From the NCBI RefSeq assembly GCF_040954645.1, contig NC_092805.1:71719186-71783185 (forward strand): a DNA stretch of 64,000 nt, given 5' to 3'. The notes beneath the pieces are model-generated. The model was not told the origin of the DNA. It saw only the letters and a list, made by a program, of their open reading frames with translations, and did not search any database. Shown here one piece after another: positions 35,405 through 48,675 of the stretch; the first letter of the stretch is position 1, and the number at the start of each line of letters is the position of its first letter. Both the position numbers and the translations under genes were made by a program. The DNA comes from Diabrotica undecimpunctata. Lineage: Eukaryota; Arthropoda; Insecta; Coleoptera; Chrysomelidae.

Positions 35405-36250
35405 GAGGCGGCTATCACCGTATTCCCGTTCTTCTCCATCCTGCCGGTTTAAGACATGCTCCTCCTCCAAACCTTTCGATTCCATCGCTCTTCTAATTCC
35501 TTCATTCCATGAGCGTCAAGTTCTATCTCTTTTTTTTCTTCCAGAGGGCTTCCATTTGTGAAGTTTTTGAACCTCTTCTTTCTATTCTGTCAATGACCGT
35601 TTCTGTAGCATTCATGTTATTTCTTATAGATTCGTTGGTCTTCCTTTCCTGCCTTGATGTTCTAGCTCTTCTTCTCAAATAATCCATTTCAACTGCTAAC
35701 AATCTTCTCTTCAGGTCTGCATTAATTGTCCATACTTCAGAGCCATAACAAAGAACTGATTCAACCATGGTTTGCCCTATTCTTTTTTTGTTCCTTTTGG
35801 AAATGTTGCGATCCCACCATAAGGAGTTCAGACATCCTACAATTTTACGTCCCTGATTAATTCGGTGTTTAATTTCGGTTTGTCCCAAGCCGTTCTTAGC
35901 AATAAGTGCACTTAAATATTTCAATTTTTCCACTTGTTTGATTTCCACGTACTCTATCAACACTTCAAATCTAACATCTGAATTGATAACTAAATATTCT
36001 GTTTTTTTATGCTGACTTGTAACCCTCATTTTACATGTTCTCTGTATAGACGCTTTATCATAAATTGTAGATCATAAGAATCTTGAGCTAGGACGACTTG
36101 GTCATCCGCAAAGTTCAGGGAGAACAGTACGTCATTTCCTATGGGGATTCCCATTCCCTGGCAGTGGACTAATGTCGAGTTGTTGTAAAGCTTGCCATAA
36201 TTTAAGTCTTGGAACTGTATCATACGCCTTTTCTAGGTCGATGAAGGCTA
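35405..36250 (-). pseudogene. Second RTE fragment (RT palm to C-terminus)
   Basis: Two frames, 36026-36223 and 35523-36029, encode LNFADDQVVLAQDSYDLQFMIK, QVEKLKYLSALIAKNG, RQGRKIVGCLNSLWWDRN and YGSEVWTINADL. Together they are the end of RT and the downstream region of an RTE related to the copy at 4183-5222, which has the same FADDQ signature. The join near 36027 is a frameshift. The 5' end is truncated. Confidence 0.8.
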
Positions 36251-38005
36251 GCTATAATTTCACTATTTGGGAGAGTGATTCATCGTTTAAACGCTGAATA
36301 TCCTCAAATTTAAATGTACACAGCCGCCCTCGAAAACTACCCTTTTTTTCAATTGCAATTTGCATTTTCTCATAAGAAATTACACAATATATAAGTAGTA
36401 TATTTATTTGTGCTTCTCTATAGAAAAATTGACCAGGAGTTGTCGTACAGTGTAGCCAATTCTTGTTCACAAGTAGTAATTATGGTCATACAAAACCTGC
36501 ATTCTTCCACGCAGGGATTATTACCGTCATGAAAATACCAAAAAAACATGATTTTTTCAATAGTAAAAATTAAGCACAAAATTGTAATTAAATAAATTTT
36601 ATTTATATGTTCCGTTTCGTTACATATTTAAATTTATAAAATAAGCCGATATATAAAATATAATTATTCCGATTTATAAAATAAGCCGGATAAAGTCGAT
36701 TCCATCCTGATGATCTGCCATCAGTACATTTGGGATCCAAAATAAAGACCAAAAATAAAAACTAGGAGATGTTATAGACTTAATCATCCTAGCAAATGCA
36801 AAGCTGAACAACTTGAACTCAAAAAGGTAGAGTACCAAAGCATGTGAAGTGCTGTGGTAACTTCTTACAACAAAATTAACTTATGCTGATACTCGATAAC
36901 TATAGCAGGTAGCTACAACAAATTTATAAGAATATCTAACATAAGAGCACTAAAAGGAGTTTAATGTGCCAGTAACTCTAACAACCATAGCAAAATAGTA
37001 AGAGTTAAGGTAGGAGTAATAACAAAACAGAACATCAAGAACGAGTAGACCAATTTCTGAAGAAACTGCAGATTTATAATTCGTTCTGATATTAATAAAA
37101 GAGAACAGGATAATTCCTAGTTCAATATACCAAAATATAGATAAGTGCCTAAGGAAAGAAGTGAAAATAACTATAAATGGTCATTTGTTGCCAAAATCTG
37201 AAATACTATCCATAACTGTACTCTAAACATGCTAGCTGTAAAGGGAGCAATCCATGACTTGAAAAAACTATATAAGTAAGAATAATAAATCAGCTAAGGA
37301 ACAATTCTGTTATTAGACCAAAGTCTGAAAATATTAAGGATTAAAGCTAAATGTTCAAATCCTAATTAATATTAACGATAATTTACTATCTATGGAAGAC
37401 GTTCTACTGCCTAGATAACTGTAAACTTGTCATGAAAATGGCGAATTCCGAAATTCATTGAACAACTGAGGCCTCTAATTGAACTAAAACTTCGAACCCA
37501 CATATTCAGTCACATATACACAGGCAGAATAGTCTATATAATATAGAAGTGTACTAAAATTATGCATACTGATTATCTATATAAATTCCTAATGACATTA
37601 AAAAAAAACCATCCCACATAGCAAATCCAGATACATGTTCCTATATAACTTGATCATGACCAATAAACGGAATCAAATCCATAAAAAAAAATTACAACAT
37701 TCTTTCCAACCTGGCAAAACAAGTAAGCAAAATGTGAACATAGGTTATACAACACATAAACATATAGCACAGTATAGTAGCATTACAATATTTAGTTCCA
37801 TACCAGTGCAACATCTAATATAAGTAAACACTCTAATGGCCTTAATAATTTTAACTTATTATAACAGATACTAATCAAAATATAAGCTTGTAGATATATC
37901 AAATCTGGTGATTAATAACAAAAATCTAAGAAAATATCAAATCGTAACCAAACCAAGCCAAAACAATAACACTCATAGGAATAAGTTAACTTAATAGACA
38001 TTAAG
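36251..38005 (-). other. Noncoding region downstream of element C pol
   Basis: 1.75 kb of A-rich DNA without ORFs of note. At least the right part should be the 3' internal region of element C, by analogy with B. I searched by eye for the C LTR start (TGTAACAAAAATTAAGTT) and its GACTCGTTACA end here and did not find them. Confidence 0.5.
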
Positions 38006-41000
38006 TTAATCTTCCTCTGAAGATGAAGATGTTGCCTCATCTGTTGTATTATCAGGGAGTAAATCCTTTATATGAAATTGACCAATTCGTCTATTTGTCG
38101 AATTGTCTTTTAATTCATATACTAAAGGAGATATTACCCTAACGACAGTACAGGGAACATATTTCTGACAAAACTTAGCAGAAATGGCATCACCTTTATT
38201 TGATTTTACAAAATTCCGTTTCAAAACTCGATCGCCCACAAAAAATCGCAAATCTCGTTTCCTCAAATTATACTGATGCTGATTTCTACGGTAAGAAGCT
38301 TTCAACTTCTTCCTAATGTCAGCGAATATTGGAGGTAAGTTTTGGAGATCTTCCATACGGTGAAGTTTCTAAGAAATTTGAGGAAGAGTTGTTGAATTTT
38401 CAGAAATTAAACCGAAATAATCACCTGACAATGGAACATGCCTACCAAAATTAACATAAGCTGGAGAGCACTGAGTGGTTTCATGAACAGAAGTTCAAAT
38501 GGCTTGAGCAACTGAATGAATGTACTGATCCCAAGCTCTATGATCAGTGTAAGTGTAAGATCGAAGAGCAGTAACAATGCTACGATTTACACGTTCAGTG
38601 TGGTTAGCTTGCGGATGATAAGCTGCATTGTAGAATATCTTTTGGACCTTATATTTACTTAAAAGATCTTTAAAGGCTTTAGAAATAAATTGTGGACCAT
38701 TATCACATGATACTATTTGGGGAATACCAAATAGTAAGAACACTTGCTCCTCTAAGAACTTCAAAATAGCTGGAGTTGTAGCCTTACGAAGAGGGCAAAC
38801 TAAAGGAAATTTGGTGAAGTAATCTACAACTACCAAACAATACGTATTACCTGAATAACTACGTGGATACGGTCCAATAAGGTCTAAAGAGATCATTTGC
38901 CAAGGAAAATTAATGTTCCTAAACGAACCCATTAATCCAGCTTGAGGTAGGTTACTCGGCTTGCATGTTGCACAAACTCTACATCTAGAGATGTATTTCT
39001 TAACTGAGTTGCGCAGACCAGGCCAGTAATATAACTCAGCTATTTTACTAAATGTTTTATAAAAACCAAAGTGACCTGATGTCACATCATCATGAAAAGT
39101 TCTCAAGACTTCATCCCTATTTGCTGTTGGGACTACTATTTTCCAATCAGACATATTCGATAAAGATTCAACTGGACTGATTACATGTTTATACAGGATA
39201 TTATTCTCTACCTTGAAATCAGGATATCTAGTAGGTTCTTGGGTGACATTATGAATCATCTTTCGATACCAATTATCTGGAGATAAAGTGGACAGATCTA
39301 AAAGATTGATATCGAATGTACGTGACAACGCATCTGCAACCACAACACCATTGGCTTTGCGATGAACAATATTATAATCAAAGACAGAAAGCCTACAAAT
39401 CCAACGGGATAAACGTTGTGACGGATTTTTCATGGAATGTAACCATAATAAAGAACTATGATCTGTGATGATAGTAAACTTACGACCCTCAAGATAGTAC
39501 CGAAAGGCATCAAGACCATGGATAATTGCAAGAAGTTCTCTCTCTGTGGTGGAATAATTTTTCTGTGCTTTATTGAGCTTTTTGCTGGTATAAGCTATTG
39601 GATGTTCCGAACCATCCTTCATTTGAAATAGTACACCACCTGAAGCAGTGTTGGAACAATCTGTCATGAGATAGAAATGCTCTTTAAAATTCGGAGATGT
39701 CATGACAGGTGCACTAGTAAGAGCTTCTTTTATACGCCGGAAAGCATCATCGGCTTCTGAAGTCCATGTAATAGTTTGGCCTTTTTTCCTATTTCTAAGG
39801 AGATCTGTAAGTGGGGATAACAAAGTAGAATAAGACGGCACAAACCGACGATAATATCCACACATGCCTAATATCCTACGGACTTGAGTAGTAGTCTTAG
39901 GTATAGGAAAATCTTTGATAGCTGTAACTTTATCAGGGTCAGTCCTTAAACCTTTACTATCGACTACATATCCTAAAAATTTAAGACTAGGACGACAAAA
40001 CTGACATTTATCTAAATTAATAGTTAAATTAGCCTCTTTGAGACGTAAAAACAACTTATCCAAAATTTCCATATGAAGAGAAAAATCAGGAGTGACAACC
40101 AAAATGTCATCCAAATAATAAAAAACATAGGGCTCTAACTGAGGACCAATGACTAAGTCCATCAGACGACACATTGTCTGAGGAGCTGAAACAAGACCAA
40201 AAGGCATAGTGACAAACTGAAATAATCCTTTCCCACTAACTGCAAAAGCTGTATACTTTTTACTTTCCTCACTCAAAGGAATTTGTAAAAAAGCTTTAGA
40301 TAGGTCGATAGAAGAAATATACGTAGCATTCTGGAGTTTACTTAGAATGACGTCTATTCGAGGAATAGGATAAGCATCCCGATTTGTAGTAATATTATTC
40401 AACTTTCGACCATCGAAGCAAACCCTAAAAGATCCATCCTTTTTCTTGGTTAACCACAAAGGACTACAGTAAGAAGACGTGGAAGGTTCAATGATCTTCA
40501 ACTCTAACATGGAATCAATTTCCTTTTCCAAGTCAACTTGCCAAGCCTGAGGAATAGGATACTGATATTGTCTAAAAGGTGTGGTATCTCCCACCTCGAT
40601 AGTGTGAGATATTAAGGATGTACGACCTAACTTGTCTTTCGACGAAAGAGTTATAAATTTAGAGATCATATTCTCTAATTGCCTTTGTTCGGAACTAGAT
40701 AAACTAGTAAAATCCTGAATAGCACTAAGTAAGGATAGATTAAATTGAGAAATAGAAAAGGAAAAATTTGAGCAATTTAGTGTGCTATTAAAAACATTTA
40801 AGAAATCCATACCTAAAATTATGGAATTCTAAACTGAAGGAATGATATAGAATGTAATTTGCTTACATAAATCTGCTACTGTGATTTCGGTTTCGAATTT
40901 GCCTGTAATAGACTGAACTGTACCATCTGCAGTAGACACTTGCAGAGAAGAAATGGGCATAATGGAAACCTCAGCATTTTTCAGTAAAGCTAATGAATGT

Positions 41001-41215
41001 GAACCTATCACAGAAATGTTCGAGCCACTATCTAAAAGAGCTAAGCAAGATTGTCCTAAAATCTTAATAGGAAGATAAGGTCTATTATCATTATGTTTTC
41101 TCACTAATAACGAATTCAAATCAAAACAATTATTATCTGATTGATCAAAAATTTTAAATGGTACTAAACTAAACTTATTATCTCTACCTACACAATCAGA
41201 GGATGCAATAGGCAA
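38006..41215 (-). pseudogene. pol: Element C protease, RT, RNase H and integrase with three in-frame stops
   Basis: One reading frame is cut by stops at 40829-40831, near 38495 and near 38357. Protease has LLDSGSNISVIG. In the 771-residue RT segment, SSIDLSKAF (Asp about 169) and YYLDD (232-235) are intact. RNase H has LMTDCSNTASGG. Integrase has an H-x-H/C-x2-C zinc site (SRCRVCATC), then SLDLIGPYP, SCDNGPQF and ANHTERVN, all three catalytic acids. The C-terminal basic segment is at 38006-38356 (YNLRKRDLRFFVGDRV). The protein core is nearly undamaged apart from the nonsense changes. Confidence 0.9.
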
Positions 41216-41381
41216 ACAAGAAGAATCAGAAATAAAAGAATCCTCCTGAATTGTGGTAGACTCTGGTATAGATACTGGAACTACTACACTGCTACTATTA
41301 TGTTTATTACTTTATTACTAAAATTTGGGAAGATGTTTGGGGAAGATAATCTATGCGAATCAAATGTATTATATTGAGAAG

Positions 41382-42794
41382 TTACTTCTTGGAATGACTT
41401 GGTGTGGTGTGTGTTGGTTTTTTTTTAACAACCCCTTTCCCTTTCCGACTGGAAGGTGGGTTTGGGTGGTTTGACGTGGTTGGACCAGTGATTTCGTTTG
41501 ATGTAACGGTTTGATTCCCTGATGGGGGTGTGGACGGAGAAACGCTCAGGGGACGGACCTCCGATCGTTCGTTTCCCGAACACCTAAAACAATTGCGTTT
41601 GAGGGTATTTTCTTTACCACAACCGTGGCAGAAAATACGGGTACGAGGGATGCCGCAATCATAAAAAGTATGGCCAGACTCACGACAATTCCAGCACACT
41701 ACAGAACTTACAACTGAGATATTACGCTCAGGGCCCTTAGATTGCCAAGAACGGTGTCTAAAAGGATTTTGGTGACCGAAAGAGTCAGAAGAGTATTTGG
41801 AAGTGGTGGGAGGTTGAGAAGACCAAGATAAAGTTTCCTCCAAACGTTTACATTTCTCGGTGATGTCTGCTATACTGGTGATGTCTACTAAAGCTAATTG
41901 TTGGTGATAAAAAGGCAATAGACATTTCAGAATAATCTTAATTTTTGCAGAATCTGTTAGAGGAGTCTCAAGGCGACTACACATACCCAAAATGTTATTA
42001 ATAAACATCGTAACAGACTCATTTGGCTTCTGTCTACGATTTTTGCTTTGGTCTAGAAGGTCATCTTGAAATGAATATGGAAGAAAATCAGATTTAAGTT
42101 TCTGAGCCAAATCAGACCAATGAGAAAAATTATTGCGGTTGTTTCTAAACCACGTAAAAGCTGTGCCTGTAAACAATTCAGCAGAAGCTGCAAAAAGATC
42201 ATCTTCACTTACTCCTCTCGATACTCGAAGACATTCCACCCTATCCAAAAAAGAAATTACTTGGTCATAATGACCTTCACCAGAAAATGTAATGCCCCAT
42301 TTATGTACCTGAACAGGTTTGGGGTGTAGAAATGAGTTAGCTGCTTGGACAGAAGAAATCGGAGTTGAAGTAGCAATTGGATTTACTCGTGAATCAAGTT
42401 CACCCTCTAGGCTAAGAATTCGGATTGAAATTGAGCGTTTATAAGATTGCTGCTCCTCATTCGAACACGACAATAAATGAACACGGCCTGAGACATGAGC
42501 TAGACGTGATATCAGCCTGGAGTATAGGCTATCTTGGACAGTCCCTCTAAAATCGGATATCCTTTTAGCCAAATCATCCACAGTCTCATCAATCTCTTCT
42601 TGCTGCTCTAGAAAAGGAATACTTGTGGCAGAAATTTGTCGAAAGCTTATGTTTCCTTCTTCTTGCCTTAAAGCTCCACGCAATAGTTTGCGTTTTAAAT
42701 CCACATTGGAAGACTCATCAATATTGATGTCCCTAATCCTCAACTCATAATCCAATTCCTTCACTAACAAATGTTGTACCTTAAATGCAGACAT
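41382..42794 (-). CDS. gag: Element C gag, intact frame
   Basis: 470 codons from ATG 42794 (MSAFKVQHLLVKELDYELRIRD), chosen over the upstream in-frame Met because it aligns with element B gag. The capsid-like middle region contains TAFTWFRNN. Zinc knuckle one is CWNCRESGHTFYDC, and a second Cys-rich CHGCGKENTLKRNCFRC follows. The C-terminal tail is basic and Pro/Ser-rich. It is the only unbroken gag in the window. Confidence 0.92.
   Translation of the reverse strand: MSAFKVQHLLVKELDYELRIRDINIDESSNVDLKRKLLRGALRQEEGNISFRQISATSIPFLEQQEEIDETVDDLAKRISDFRGTVQDSLYSRLISRLAHVSGRVHLLSCSNEEQQSYKRSISIRILSLEGELDSRVNPIATSTPISSVQAANSFLHPKPVQVHKWGITFSGEGHYDQVISFLDRVECLRVSRGVSEDDLFAASAELFTGTAFTWFRNNRNNFSHWSDLAQKLKSDFLPYSFQDDLLDQSKNRRQKPNESVTMFINNILGMCSRLETPLTDSAKIKIILKCLLPFYHQQLALVDITSIADITEKCKRLEETLSWSSQPPTTSKYSSDSFGHQNPFRHRSWQSKGPERNISVVSSVVCWNCRESGHTFYDCGIPRTRIFCHGCGKENTLKRNCFRCSGNERSEVRPLSVSPSTPPSGNQTVTSNEITGPTTSNHPNPPSSRKGKGVVKKKPTHTTPSHSKK
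41571..41577 (-). promoter_or_regulatory. Candidate -1 ribosomal frameshift site GGGAAAC in element C gag
   Basis: In gag frame the codons TCG GGA AAC contain the heptamer G GGA AAC, a known retroviral -1 slippery type. It sits just after the last knuckle Cys (FRCSGNE), the same place as AAAAAAC in element B. The -1 frame then stays open for about 45 codons until an A-run near 41420. Confidence 0.7.
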
Positions 42795-42966
42795 TATGAA
42801 AACAAAAAAAAAAAAAAATAATAGATGACTAGATAGGATAGACAAAAGAAATAATGTACTAACACACCACAAAGTCAATCGAAGAATAATCTAAAGTTTC
42901 CAAAAAAAAGTATGAATATATATGTACCAACACACCACAAAATCAATCCAAGGAACTAAAGTTATC

Positions 42967-43037
<71 letters not shown>

Positions 43038-46000
43038 AGCACTAAAGGCCTTAGAGGCCCATGGCTTAAAAAGTTTGTTCTTTCTTCATTTTCGCTTTTC
43101 TTTATGTACTGAGATCTTCTCTGGCTCGATATGTGATTTTTCTCCATTCCTTCTTGTTATTCATTTTTCTTTTCTGGCCTTGTAGTCCAATTTCTTCCAT
43201 ATCTTTTTCTACCTCCTGATTCCATCTATTTTTTGGTCTTCCTTTTCTCTTTTTTAAAGTTATAGTGTAGTTCATTACCCTTTTTGAAGTCCTCGTGTTC
43301 GGCATCCTTTCTAGGTGACCTCGCCATCTTAGTCTCTGTGCCTTTATGACTCCTATTATGTTAGGTTGATTATATAATTTCCTTAACTCATCATTTGATC
43401 TTCTTATCCATAAACCGTCCCTTATTATTCCTCCATATATCTTCCTCAGGATTTTCCTTTCCCATATCTCCAGTAAATTTTGTTCATTTTTTGTCATTGT
43501 CCATGTCTCACTGCAGTACGTTACTATTGGTTGTATAGTTGTTTTGTATAACTGTATTTTTGCCTTTCTTGATAAAAACTTGCTTTTCAACATTCCACTA
43601 AGAGCATGTACACTTCTATTGCCTGCCATTATTCTAGCTTGTATTTCTTCTTTAATGTTAGGTTTGCGTGATATTATTGTACCTAGGTATGTAAATCTTT
43701 CTACCATTTCGAATTCGTATGATAATCTTTCTTCTACTTCTACTTTAAACTTTTGTCCATCCCTGAACTGATCATCTGTCCACTGCATACATTTTGTTTT
43801 AGTTTCATTTATGTAAAGTCCCATTTTCTTTGCTGCTTTTACTATTCTCTGTACTATCTCCTGTAGCTCTTTTTTTCCTCTTGCCAGCAACACTATATCA
43901 TCCGCAAATGCCAAAACTTGGTGTCTTTTATGATATAGGAGTCCTTCTCTATTGATTTTCGCTTCTCGCATTATTTTTTCTAGGCATAAATTGAAGAGTA
44001 ATGATGACAAAGGATCGCCCTGCCTTAATCCTTCGTTTACTATAAATTTGTCCGATACATGATTGTTTACTTTGACTCTGTTTTCTGTATTCTCTAAAGT
44101 AAGATGTATCATGTTACGCAACTTTCTGCTAACTCCCAGTTCCTCAAGGGTCTCTTTTAATTCCTTCCTTTTTATTCTATCGTATGCTTGCTGGAAGTCG
44201 ATGAATAGCGCTATCGTTGGTAAGTTGTGTTCATAGCTTTCTGCTTGTAATTCTCTGATTATGAATACTTGGTCCGTTGTGCTTCTCCCTCGTCTAAATC
44301 CGCACTGGTATTCGCCTATTATATTTTCAACTTCTTTTTCTAGCTTATCTTTTATGGATTTTGATAGGATTTTATATACGGTATTTAGTAACGCTACTCC
44401 TCTGTAATTACTGCATTCTGTTTTGTCTCCTTTTTTGTGTAATGGGCAAATAATGGCTTCCTTCCAATCTTCGGGTATTCGTTCTTTTATCCATATCTGC
44501 TTTATGATCTTGTATATCCAATTATTTAGCAGTTTTCCACCATATTTCATCATCTCTGCTGTTATGTTATCGCTTCCAGGGGATTTGTTGTTTTTCAGAT
44601 TTTTATGATTTCCTCGATTTGTTCTTTGCTGGGTGAATTATCTTCTATGTCTTCTAAGTGTTCGATTCTTGCTTCTGTTTCCACGCATTCTCTTTGGTTT
44701 GACTTATTATTGCCATTTAGTAATTCATCAAAATACTCTTTCCATCTTTCGGCAATTTCTGTTTCCCCGCTTATATTATCTCCTGCTTTGTTTTTGACGA
44801 ATATGGGTTTTTGTTGGAAACCTTTTTTTTCATTTCTAGCACCTTGATATAGGTTTTTTATTTTTTTATTTCTGTAATTCTCTTCTATTTCTTTTAGCTT
44901 ATTTTCTATGTGTTTTCTCTTCTTTTCTCTCAGCACTCTCTTTACTTTTTGTCTTTGCTCCCTATATCTATTCTTTGTCTCTGTTGTTTCTTTCGTGATC
45001 ATTTCAATCCTTAATGATTTTCTTATTTCTATTTCTTTTTGGCACTCTATGTCGAACCAGTCTTTCCTCTTTTTATTCTCTTGTTTGTTACATTCTTTTG
45101 CTGCTTTGTTCATTATTTGCTTTATGTTTTCCCATTTGTTCTCAGTTTGCTCTTCTATTTGTATCTTTTTTAGTTCTCTTTCCATTGTTTTCTCGTATAT
45201 TTCTTGCTCTTTCTTTGTTGCTAATCGAATTGGGTTATGTATACATTTCTTTTTTTTTTATTTTGTTTTTGTTTTCTGGTATCAGTTGCTTAATTTTGAT
45301 GCCCACCATGTAATGATCTGAGTCGGCGTCTGGTCCTCTGTATGTTCTTATCTTCTTTATACATTGCTGTTCTTCTTTTTCGATGAGCACGTGGTCTATT
45401 TGGTTTTTAGTCTTTCTATCTGGCGATATCCAAGTTTCCTTGTGTATTTCTTTTCGTTCGAAATATGTGCTCATTATGATCATATTTTTTTCTCTTGCGA
45501 AATCTATCAGGAATTGTCCGTTCTCATTAGTTTCATTGTGTTTACTATATTTTCCTATTGTCGGTCTAAATACTTCTTCCTTCCCTATTTTGGCATTTGC
45601 GTCGCCTAGAATAATTTTCATATCATATCTGGGTATATTTTCGATTGTTCTGTTTAATTCATTGTAGAAACATTCTTTGACATCATTATCTTTTTCTTCT
45701 GAAGGCGCGTGAATATTTATGAGGGTGATTTTTTGGTATTTTCCCTTGAACCTGATACTACATATGCGGTCTGTCACTGGTTTAAACTCTACTAGTGCTT
45801 CTTTTAGCTCTTTTCTTATCATAAAACCTGTGCCTAACGTTCGATTCTTTCCACCGCTGTTAAAAAACATTGTATCTTCTATTTCTAATATATCATTTCC
45901 CAGTTGTTTCGTCTCCTGTAAAGCTACTATGTCAAAATGGAACTTTTCGATTTCTCTCGCTAAGTGTTTAAGTTTGCCTTCTCCATATGTGCCTCTTACA

Positions 46001-46050
46001 TTCCATGTTCCCAAAAGTAAGTGTTCTTTTCGTACACAACAAATATATAT
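42967..46050 (-). mobile_element. RTE retrotransposon with (TA)n tail in the leader of element C
   Basis: The inserted segment is 42981-46036. The direct repeat CAACAAATATATAT is at 42967-42980 and 46037-46050. The (TA)n tail (to 43034) lies at the element's 3' end on the minus strand. The 5' end starts right before the endonuclease, so it is close to full length. Confidence 0.88.
43102..46014 (-). pseudogene. RTE endonuclease-reverse transcriptase, two frameshifts
   Basis: Three segments are in order. 45235-46014: APE endonuclease, with GTWNVRGTYG, IVALQETKQ and ILGDANAKIG. 44595-45185: charged linker. 43102-44553: RT, with CGFRRGRSTTDQ, GLRQGDPLSSLLFN and FADDIVLLA, and the tail RLRWRGHLERM...KRKGRPKNRW. 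The frame changes at a T10 run (45250-45259) and at a T5 run (44600-44604, one base short for the frame). Both lesions are homopolymer indels. The family differs from the RTE at 15512-18404. Confidence 0.9.
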
Positions 46051-46190
46051 CTATATATAATTAAGTGTTTAAAAAGAATTAAGTAAAGTTAAGTTAAATA
46101 TTTAAAGTTGAATCCTTGAAGCAACACACAATGGTTTCAACAAGTATATGGTTAACAAATAATTGAATATAAAAAACCCACCAATATTGG

Positions 46191-46251
<61 letters not shown>

Positions 46252-46519
46252 TAATATCTAAATTATTAAATTTTATAGTTCAATAATAGTAAAATAACTA
46301 GGTGAGGGTTTAAATATGAATGTAAGTAACCTACAGCAATACAAGTATACCTATAAATGTACATCTAATAAGGAAAAATAAATAAATAAAGAAGTTAAAA
46401 AAAATTGAACAAAGAGCAACAGGAGCAAATTAGAAATAATAAAGAATATTTTGCAAAGAGAAATATACTACAGAATGTACGGTCTGAACTGAAAATAGGC
46501 ACCACGTTGGGCTCGCCAA
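46051..46519 (-). promoter_or_regulatory. Leader and primer-binding site of element C
   Basis: At about 46499-46519 the minus strand reads TTGGCGAGCCCAACGTGGTGC, a variant tRNA-Lys-type primer-binding site abutting the 5' LTR. A (TA)n microsatellite occupies 46194-46247. The remainder is AT-rich. On the other side of the RTE insertion the leader has a direct repeat, AACACACCACAAA(G/A)TCAATC, near 42860 and 42930. Confidence 0.65.
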
Positions 46520-48675
46520 TGTAACAAAAATTAAGTTAATGTAACAAATATTGTGCTAGAGGAGTCTGGGTGACGCTATCCAGTGTAGCAAAAGGGTAAA
46601 CTCTAAAATGTACCTTGATACACCAACGAACTAATATGTGGAATAACAGAAGATGGAAGGGATTAGATAGAAATAAATTATGTAAAAGAAATAAATAAAG
46701 AGTAACTATGAATTTTAAATTATAGCAGAAATAAGTGTTGGCTAGCGACTATGCAGGAGAATGACCACTTGACACTCAAAGAAGGATTCGGCCAATTTGC
46801 ATGCCCTACAGAGACCGTAAGATATAAGAACTAATGACAAGAAAACCACCAAGAAATAAACAGATGAAAAGTAAAAGTTGCTCTAGTGAATGCTTGGGCG
46901 CCAGGAAGTTAAATGTTTTCTTCCGAGATATCTTGTATTGCTGAAATATGAAAGATAGGTACTAATTGAAATATTAAATTTTAACCACACCTTTAATAAT
47001 TACCAAACTTAGGTACAAACTATTTTAAATGCTTATATACTAAACCACCACCTCTTATATACAGTTAACTATAGCTATATTTACAGTAAAATTCCTGAAT
47101 ATAATTATAAAACAATTTACCCCTGATATTCCCCTTAAAATTTCAAATTGTGACAAAGATTATATCCAATAATAATGTATAAATAATAAATATAAATATA
47201 TACTACTCACTAATAGTTAGTTTTCGTTCAAAAATTGTTTAGGTTGTTAAGTAAAAATTCTCCGGGATATGTGTGCACACAATAACCTAACAAAGAGAAA
47301 TTCAAGGGAGAGTTATAACCTCATCCCTTGGTAGACAATAAATAATTAAATTAAGTTACAATGATTAATGTTTTTTAAAAAAAAATTGAAGATATTTATT
47401 ATTAAGGATAGTTTTCTTTTATTAAAAATAGGACCAAAAGTTAAAACCTTGAAGAGGACATAGCAAAACTTATTTAAAGTAATTGAATGATAAACAAAAA
47501 TAAGTCAGTTCTTCCTGCCGGTTTCCGTAGGTTTCCCTCGAAGATGATCCGGTGGAGAACTGGACTCAGGTGGTAACAAGATACCAAACCTGTATTCCCT
47601 GGATCAGGTACTATTGGACAAATAATTCAATTTAAAATTCTTCTTAATTTCCCATAAAAAACCAACTTGAACTTCTTCCCCTTGTCCTAAGTAAGGATAA
47701 CCCCAAAACTAAAAAAAATTCTTCCCCTGACTTGTAACTGGATTCTTGAGTAGGCTAAAAGGAATAGTTGTGTTACTCCATGTTTTGTACATACAAAAGG
47801 TAAGGAAAACACAAGGGTTATCAATCTTGAAAGGCGATACAAAAAATGTCAGCAAGTGACCTTAATTGAAATAAAAACCTTAATGGTTTTCGGTAAATAG
47901 TGACCTTCGAATGGTGTGACAATGTTTTTATAATGTATGGATATATTAAATAGATAATTTTAACGGAAAACATGATCTTTATATATTATAGAATAGGAAA
48001 AAAAAAGAAATATTAGCCGGTTTAAATGGTATGAAATTGAAATACATAATTGTTTACTTTAACTCTTGAAAGGAAATAAAAATTTGAGATAGATATAGAA
48101 TCTAATACTTATAATTTATTTAGGTATAAAACTTTTCCTTAATGAAATAAGGTGAAATATAACATGTATCAAATATATGAAATACCTATCAAAGACGAAA
48201 AAATAGGTCTGAATTTTACTAACAATGGCGGATGATATGAAGGATTTTTCCTTATAATTTATTTGTAATTTTATCTTACCGGCTAGGGTGATCCAACTGA
48301 AAACATCCTCGTACAAAACAACAAAATAACTCAAATGGTTTCCTCCAAAATAAACAGCTCTTCACAATAAAAAATAAACTTAAACTAAATTCGGGAAAAA
48401 TGTGCCACTTCCAGCCGCATCTACCCTGATTGAATCGATGTTTCTTCAATCACATCCAGTTAACAAGTGATTCTACAAGCTGTCGGTTGGATGAACTTTC
48501 AGAATTTTACCACTGAGGGCGCAGTTTAATGCCAACCTCAGAAAATAAAATTTACTGGGAGTTATTTAAATATTTAGTTTAAGAATATTTCAATATGAAT
48601 TTAATTTAGAATTAAATTAAAAGATTCCAGTCACAAAAAAAGGTAAACGATTATTTAAGTAACGGACTCGTTACA
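46520..48675 (-). repeat. 5' LTR of element C
   Basis: It starts TGTAACAAAAATT next to the primer-binding site and most likely ends at ACTCGTTACA (48675), so TGTAAC pairs with GTTACA. The length is 2,156 bp. With no second copy, the right end rests on the inverted termini alone. No internal gene is convincing. Confidence 0.65.

Larger units (their letters stand above)
38006..48675 (-). mobile_element. Element C: Ty3/gypsy LTR retrotransposon related to B, 3' LTR not found
   Basis: Minus-strand order: 5' LTR (46520-48675), primer-binding site, leader with an RTE insertion (42981-46036), gag (41382-42794), protease and pol (38006-41215). Gag and pol are colinear with element B, with the same N-terminal Gag pattern and two zinc knuckles. 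The start of the LTR differs from B, so this is a related family rather than another copy. Only the pol side lacks its LTR. Confidence 0.85.

Noticed and set aside
36605..36625. TTTCGTTACA as the end of a 3' LTR of element C
   Set aside because: The adjoining sequence matches neither the C LTR nor a polypurine tract.
44595..46060. Plus-strand ORFs rich in Phe/Leu/Ser across the RTE endonuclease
   Set aside because: They are antisense shadows of the lysine- and glutamate-rich RTE protein.
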